From positions 71,937,135 through 72,001,134 of the forward strand of contig CM035234.1 in assembly GCA_020226215.1 (NCBI GenBank): 64,000 bases of DNA. The letters run 5' to 3'. Positions 59,402 through 64,000 of the stretch are shown piece after piece. Origin of the DNA: Sindora glabra (taxonomy: Eukaryota; Streptophyta; Magnoliopsida; Fabales; Fabaceae). The notes below the pieces were generated by a model that ran no database searches, was not told the origin of the DNA, and saw nothing but the letters and a program-made list of their open reading frames with translations. Positions within the stretch are counted from its first letter, which is position 1; the number at the start of each line of letters is the position of its first letter. Both the position numbers and the translations under genes were made by a program.

Positions 59402-61411
59402 ATGCGAAGAGGAAGTCTCGAAGGAATTCTTGACTTAGATCCAGAAATTGAAAGAACTTTGCATAGGAGAAGAAGAGAGCAGCAGTCAATTCACAACCAA
59501 GTAGAAGTCTACACTGAACCAGTAAATCAAAACATGGATAATAGATCACTTCGAGAGTTTGCAGCACCCGATGCCACTGGTCTTCAATCCAGCATACGAA
59601 GGCCCGCTGTTGAGGCAAACAACTTTGAATTGAAGCCAGCTTTGTTGTCTATGGTGCAGCAAAATCAATTCGGTGGATCGCCAATGGAGGACCCCAACCT
59701 CCACATCCAAATTTTTCTTGAATACTGCGATACAATAAAGATCAATGGCGTACAAGCGGATGCCATCAAGCTTAGACTCTTCCCATTCTCCTTGAGGGAT
59801 AGAGCCTGAGCTTGGCTGCATTCTTTACCAGCTGGATCAATTACCACATGGGAAGAGCTACTGAGGGCTTTTCTTTCAAGATACTTTCCTCCAAGCAAGA
59901 CTGCGCAATTGAAGAACGAGATTACTACATTTTCTCAGAGGGAAGGAGAATCCCTGTTCGATGCTTGGGATAGATACAAAGAGCTACTAAGGCTGTGTCC
60001 ACATCACGGATTAGAAAGATGGCTTGTTCTTCATACCTTCTACAATGGTTTGAATTACAACACTAGACTTACTGTGGATGCTGCAGCTGGAGGTGCCTTG
60101 ATGAATAAAAGGCTAGATGAAGCTTATGAGCTGATTGAAGACATGGCTTTGAACCATTATCAATGGTCAAATGAGAGGGGACCATCAAGAAAAGCAGCAG
60201 GTAAGTATGAGTTAGATGCCTTTAGTCATTTATCTGCTAAAGTAGATGCATTAGGAACTTTAGGCAGCAAGGTAGATGCTCTAATGGCTAAATTTGACAA
60301 ATTTCATGTTAACAGCGTAAATACAACAGGTGCTTCTGACATTGTTTGTGAGATTTATGGAATTACAGGGCATATTGCAGCTGAATGCACCTTAGGCCAA
60401 GACTTTACTGAGCAAATGAATTATGTGAACAACAGTGGTTTTGGACAGAAAAATCAGAGTGAACCATATGGAAACACTTACAATCCATCATGGAGGAATC
60501 ATCCAAATTTCTCCTACAAGCCCACCCAACCATATAACACATAAACCACCACCAATAGACCGCCACCACCCGGTTTCCAAGGTCAAAGATCGTACAATCC
60601 ACCAGCCCAACCATCCTCTACTGCAAAATTGGAAGGCCTATTGGAGAAATTTCTTATTTCTCAAGAGAAGACCAATGAGGAATTTAGACAACATGGAAGA
60701 CACATGGAAGATTCAATTAAGCAACTGTCTTCTAAGGTAGATTCTTTGGCTACTCATGGAAAGATGTTGGAAACTCAAATTGCCCAACAAGCTTCAGCAT
60801 CTTCTTCAAGAGCTTATGGCCAACTCCCTGCTCAACCGGAATCAAATCCAAGGGAGCATTGCAAGGCAATAACTCTCAGGAGTGGAAGATTATTGAATGA
60901 TCCTATTGCCACTCAAGAAACTGGAAAAGAGACAAGTGTGGAAGAAGAGCAAAAACAAGGCAATGAGGCCTCAATTTCCAAGGAAGCTGAAGAGAAAGAA
61001 GGGGAACTACTAGAAAAATCAAAATATATTCCTCCAGAACCGTACAAACCGCCTGTCCCTTATCCTCAAAGATTAGCCAAGGTTAAACTGGATAAGTAGT
61101 TTGGAAAGTTCTTGGAAGTGCTGAAGAAATTGTACATCAATATTCCCTTCACTGATGCACTTTCACAAATGCCTTCATATGCTAAATTCTTGAAGGACAT
61201 TCTCTCCAACAAGAGGAAGTTAGAGGAGCATGAAACTGTGGCTTTGACTGAGAAGTGTAGTGCCATCATTCAAAATAAGCTACCTCCTAAGCTAAAGGAT
61301 CCAGGAGGCTTCTCCATCCCTTGCGTTATAGGAAATGTCCTTATTGATCGGGCATTATGCGATTTGGGGGCGAGTGTGAGCCTTATGCCACGACGGTTGC
61401 TAAGAGATTGA
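59402..61411 (+). pseudogene. Athila gag and protease, broken
   Basis: The frame starts at ATG 59402 and runs in one phase to 61,411, with stops at TGA 59807, TAA 60542 and TAG 61097. The capsid-type region (about 59,690-60,180) contains IFLEYCDTIKINGVQADAIK and, after the first stop, FSQREGESLFDAWDRYKELL, typical of the Retrotrans_gag domain. A zinc knuckle near 60,347-60,388 reads CEIYGITGHIAAEC; its second Cys is Tyr, so zinc binding is probably lost. A coiled-coil-like, Gln/Glu-rich region follows (60,629-61,050). At 61,340-61,390 the aspartic protease site LCDLGASVSLMP is intact. A frameshift at about 61,390-61,400 then moves the reading into the pol phase. Gag packages element RNA and protease would cut the polyprotein. 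Confidence 0.85.
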
Positions 61412-64000
61412 ACATTGAGGAGATGAAGCCTACTACGATTTCACTTTAGCTAGCCGACCGTTCAGTAAAGTATCCAGTAGGTATTCTCGAGGATGTACCT
61501 ATTAAAGTAGGTAAGTTTTTCATACCAGTTGACTTTGTTGTCCTTGAGATGGAAGAGGATGCTCAAATCCCTATTATTTTAGGTAGACTATTTCTTGCCA
61601 CTGCTGGAGCTTTAATTGATGTTAAAAATGGTAGACTGCCATTATCTGTTGGGGATGAGAAGGTTGAATTTAATTTAAATGAATCCATCAAATTACCTGT
61701 TTGTGAAGACTCCATATGCAGGGTAGATGTGCTAGATAAAACTGTGAAAGAAGACCATAAAAAGGGAAGCCTCCAAGATCCTCTTGAAGCATGTCTAGCT
61801 GCAAATGGAGTGGTTGAAACTGAAGAAGCTGCTGCATATGCCCAGTTTTTGGAAGTAAGTCCACCACTTCCCCTCCTTGATGAAGCTATTGAACAATTGG
61901 AAGTGGAGTCCAACAAAGCGATTATTGAGGAAGACAAACCGCCAAAGGTAGAACTTAAACCTCTCCCATCTTCCCTCAGGTATGAATTTTTGGAACCCCA
62001 TTCTACCTATCCTGTTATAGTTAATGCCAATCTAACTGCTATGGAAACAGAAAAATTACTTAGACAGCTTAGATTTCATAGGAGAGCTTTGGGATATTCA
62101 ATTTCTGATTTAAAAGGGGTTAGTCCTTCTATTTGTATGCATAAGATCTTGTTGGAGGATGACAGTAAGCCCTCCATTGAACACCAAAGAAGGCTGAATC
62201 CTAATATGAAAGAAGTTGTGAAGAAAGAAATAATGAAACTGTTAGATGCTGGGGTAATTTACCCAATTTCCGATAGCCAGTGGGTTAGCCCGGTTCATGT
62301 AGTGCCTAAGAAAGGGGGGCTGACTGTAGTGAAAAATGAAAACAATGAGCTAATTCCCACTAGGACTGTCACGGGTTGGAGAATGTGCATTGACTATAGG
62401 AAATTGAATAAGGCAACCCGGAAAGATCATTTCCCCCTTCCCTTCATTGATCAAACTCTGGAATGATTAGCTAAGCATTCATATTTCTATTATTTGGATG
62501 GCTATTCTAGTTTCTTCCAAATTCCTATCCATCCAAATGATCAAGAAAAAACCACTTTTATGTGTCCTTATAGCACATTTGCATATAAAAGAATGCCTTT
62601 TGGTCTGTGCAATGCGCCAGCTACTTTTCAGCGTTGTATGATGGCAATTTTTTCTGAATTTATTGAGAATATCATGGAAGTTTTTATGGATGATTTTTCT
62701 GTATATGGCACTTCCTTTGATAACTATTTAACCAATTTATCTCAAGTTTTGCAGAGATGTGAAGAGGTAAATCTGGTTCTCAACTGGGAGAAATGCCATT
62801 TTATGGTAAGAGAAGGGATCGTCCTTGGCCATCAAGTATCTGAACATGGCATAGAAGTGGATAAGGCCAAGGTGGACATTATAGAGAAATTGCCTCCCCC
62901 AAATTCTGTCAAGGGAGTGAGGAGTTTTCTAGGACATGCCAGTTTCTACCGATGTTTCATTAAAGATTTCTCTAAAATAGCTAAACCTTTGACTAACTTA
63001 CTTGCTAAAGATGTTCCTTTTGATTTTGATCAAGATTGTTTGGATGCCTTTTGCAGGTTAAAGAAAGCCTTGATATCCGCCCCAATCATGCAAGCACCGG
63101 ATTGGAACCTACCTTTTGAGGTGATGTGCGATGCTAGTGATTATGCAATAGGAGCGGTGCTTGGCCAAAGAAAGGACAGAAAGGTTCATGCAATTTATTA
63201 TGCAAGCAAGACTCTTGATGAAGCTCAATTGAATTATGCCACCACTGAAAAGGAACTTCTTGCTATGGTATATGCAATCGATAAGTTCAGATCTTACTTG
63301 GTGGACTCAAAAGTGATTGTTTTCACAGATCATGCAGCCATCCGGTACCTTCTCAGCAAGAAGGAAGCTAAACCCCGACTCATCAGATGGATTCTCTTGT
63401 TGTAAGAATTTGATCTGGAAATCCGAGATAAGAAGGGTACTGAGAATGTTGTAGCTGATCATCTCTCTAGGCTGAAACAAGAATTAGGAGATAAGGAAGA
63501 CAAGGACATGCCAATCAATGATGCCCTTCCTGATGATTATTTGTTGGCTGTCTCTTCTTCCGCCGTCCCTTGGTTTGCTGATTATGTGAACTACATTGTG
63601 AGTGGAGTTTTACCTCCGGATGCGGGGTATCAAAAGAAGAAGAAATTTCTAGCTGAGGCAAAGCACTACTTTTGGGATGAGCCCCTTCTATTTAGGAGAT
63701 GTGCTGACGGCCTATTTAGAAGATGTGTACCTGAGGAGGAAATTGCAAGTATTCTGTTCCACTGTCATTCCTCTCCATATGGAGGACATTTTGGTGCCTC
63801 AAGAACTGCTGCAAAGATCTCCCAGGCAGGATTTTATTGGCCGACTCTCTTTAGAGATGTTCATCAATATGTCACTTCTTGTGACCAATGTCAAAGGGTT
63901 AGGAACATATCAAAGAGACATGAGATGCCCTTGAATAACATTCTGGAGATTGAAATATTTGATGTATGGGGAGTTAATTTCATGGGACCATTCCCACCTT
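61400..64000 (+). pseudogene. Athila pol: RT, RNase H and integrase, broken and partial
   Basis: Phase is constant from about 61,400 with stops at TAG 61447, TGA 62464 and TAA 63403. 61,549-61,620 finishes the protease fold (IPIILGR, then FLATAGA). RT begins near 62,200 (VIYPISDSQWVSPVHVVPKK), with FMDDF at 62,683-62,697, so the catalytic Asp pair is intact. RNase H at 63,110-63,400 keeps CDAS, TEKEL and TDH residues. Integrase follows from about 63,640 with the H..H and C..C zinc residues (CDQC near 63,880). The core starts near 63,955, where GVNFMGPFP has Asn at 63,976-63,978 in place of the first catalytic Asp. The window ends inside the core. Element function: copy RNA to cDNA and integrate it; this copy could not do so alone. 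Confidence 0.88.

Larger units (their letters stand above)
57714..64000 (+). mobile_element. Athila-type Ty3/gypsy retrotransposon, 5' part
   Basis: 5' LTR (57,714-59,200), PBS, leader and gag-pol continue to the window edge. Assignment to Athila rests on the tRNA-Asp type PBS, the LTR end motif TCCCTGTGGAGAACGATA, the DLGAS protease site and the FMDDF RT. The element lies in the RNase H of copia-2. The five bases before the LTR are ATACT, the expected target duplication. It is interrupted by six stops and one frameshift but is far better preserved than the copia copies. Confidence 0.88.

Noticed and set aside
59379..62001. Minus-strand frames opposite the Athila gag and pol
   Set aside because: Shadows of the plus-strand retrotransposon genes.
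63677..63934. 85-codon plus-strand frame in the integrase region
   Set aside because: Out of phase with pol, which is open and carries the integrase zinc-binding residues here.
1..64000. tRNA, rRNA, CRISPR, telomere-type arrays or an organellar insertion
   Set aside because: No cloverleaf, rRNA, spacer-array, TTTAGGG array or plastid/mitochondrial gene sequence was recognised by eye. A tRNA search could not be run.

Overview
The window looks like gene-poor nuclear DNA of a flowering plant, probably a eudicot. It is very AT-rich and almost free of long open frames. Nearly everything recognisable is a plant transposable element, often one inside another: CACTA (En/Spm) DNA transposons, Ty1/copia and Ty3/gypsy retrotransposons, solo LTRs, a miniature TRIM element and a probable Helitron end. 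I saw no rRNA, tRNA, CRISPR or organellar genes. Homology calls rest on reading motifs by eye; no search was run.

Layout. 1-3.8 kb is AT-rich non-coding DNA with one GC-richer island (about 0.8-1.08 kb). 3.8-6.9 kb is a decayed CACTA-associated ORF (Transposase_24-like). 7.57-10.16 kb is a non-autonomous CACTA element. 10.4-12.2 kb resembles a chromovirus-type gypsy LTR. 12.2-28.0 kb is a nest of CACTA elements with tandem subterminal repeats, one inserted solo LTR, a well-bounded CACTA element (18,537-21,466, TSD TTA), a 430-bp palindrome and two related hairpins. 29,267-29,500 is the only small ordinary-looking gene candidate: a 77-residue protein with one membrane segment. 29.8-33.9 kb is AT-rich spacer.

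33.9-43.4 kb is a deleted Ty1/copia element with both LTRs, a remnant primer binding site, a reverse-oriented solo LTR in its leader, and a 2-kb segment duplicated in tandem. A Helitron-like 3' end lies at 46.85 kb. At 47.86-50.09 kb a TRIM with three short LTRs is split by a 1,667-bp solo LTR flanked by an 8-bp direct repeat. From about 52.8 kb a second copy of the same copia family (leader, gag, integrase, RT, RNase H, all broken) runs to 57,713. There it is cut by a younger Athila-type Ty3/gypsy element (5' LTR 57,714-59,200, PBS, gag, protease, RT, RNase H, integrase) that leaves the window at its right edge.

The elements do not form a working pathway. Their nesting gives a relative order: the copia copies are old, the solo LTRs and CACTA inserts came later, and the Athila copy is the least decayed. 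Its stops and several key-residue losses are all C-to-T or G-to-A type, as expected of cytosine methylation followed by deamination. I found no convincing new biological system. The most unusual items are the three-LTR TRIM, the 8-bp duplication around a solo LTR, the palindromic CACGGG array in the Athila LTR, the large palindrome at 22.2-22.6 kb and the twin hairpins at 23.1-23.4 kb.
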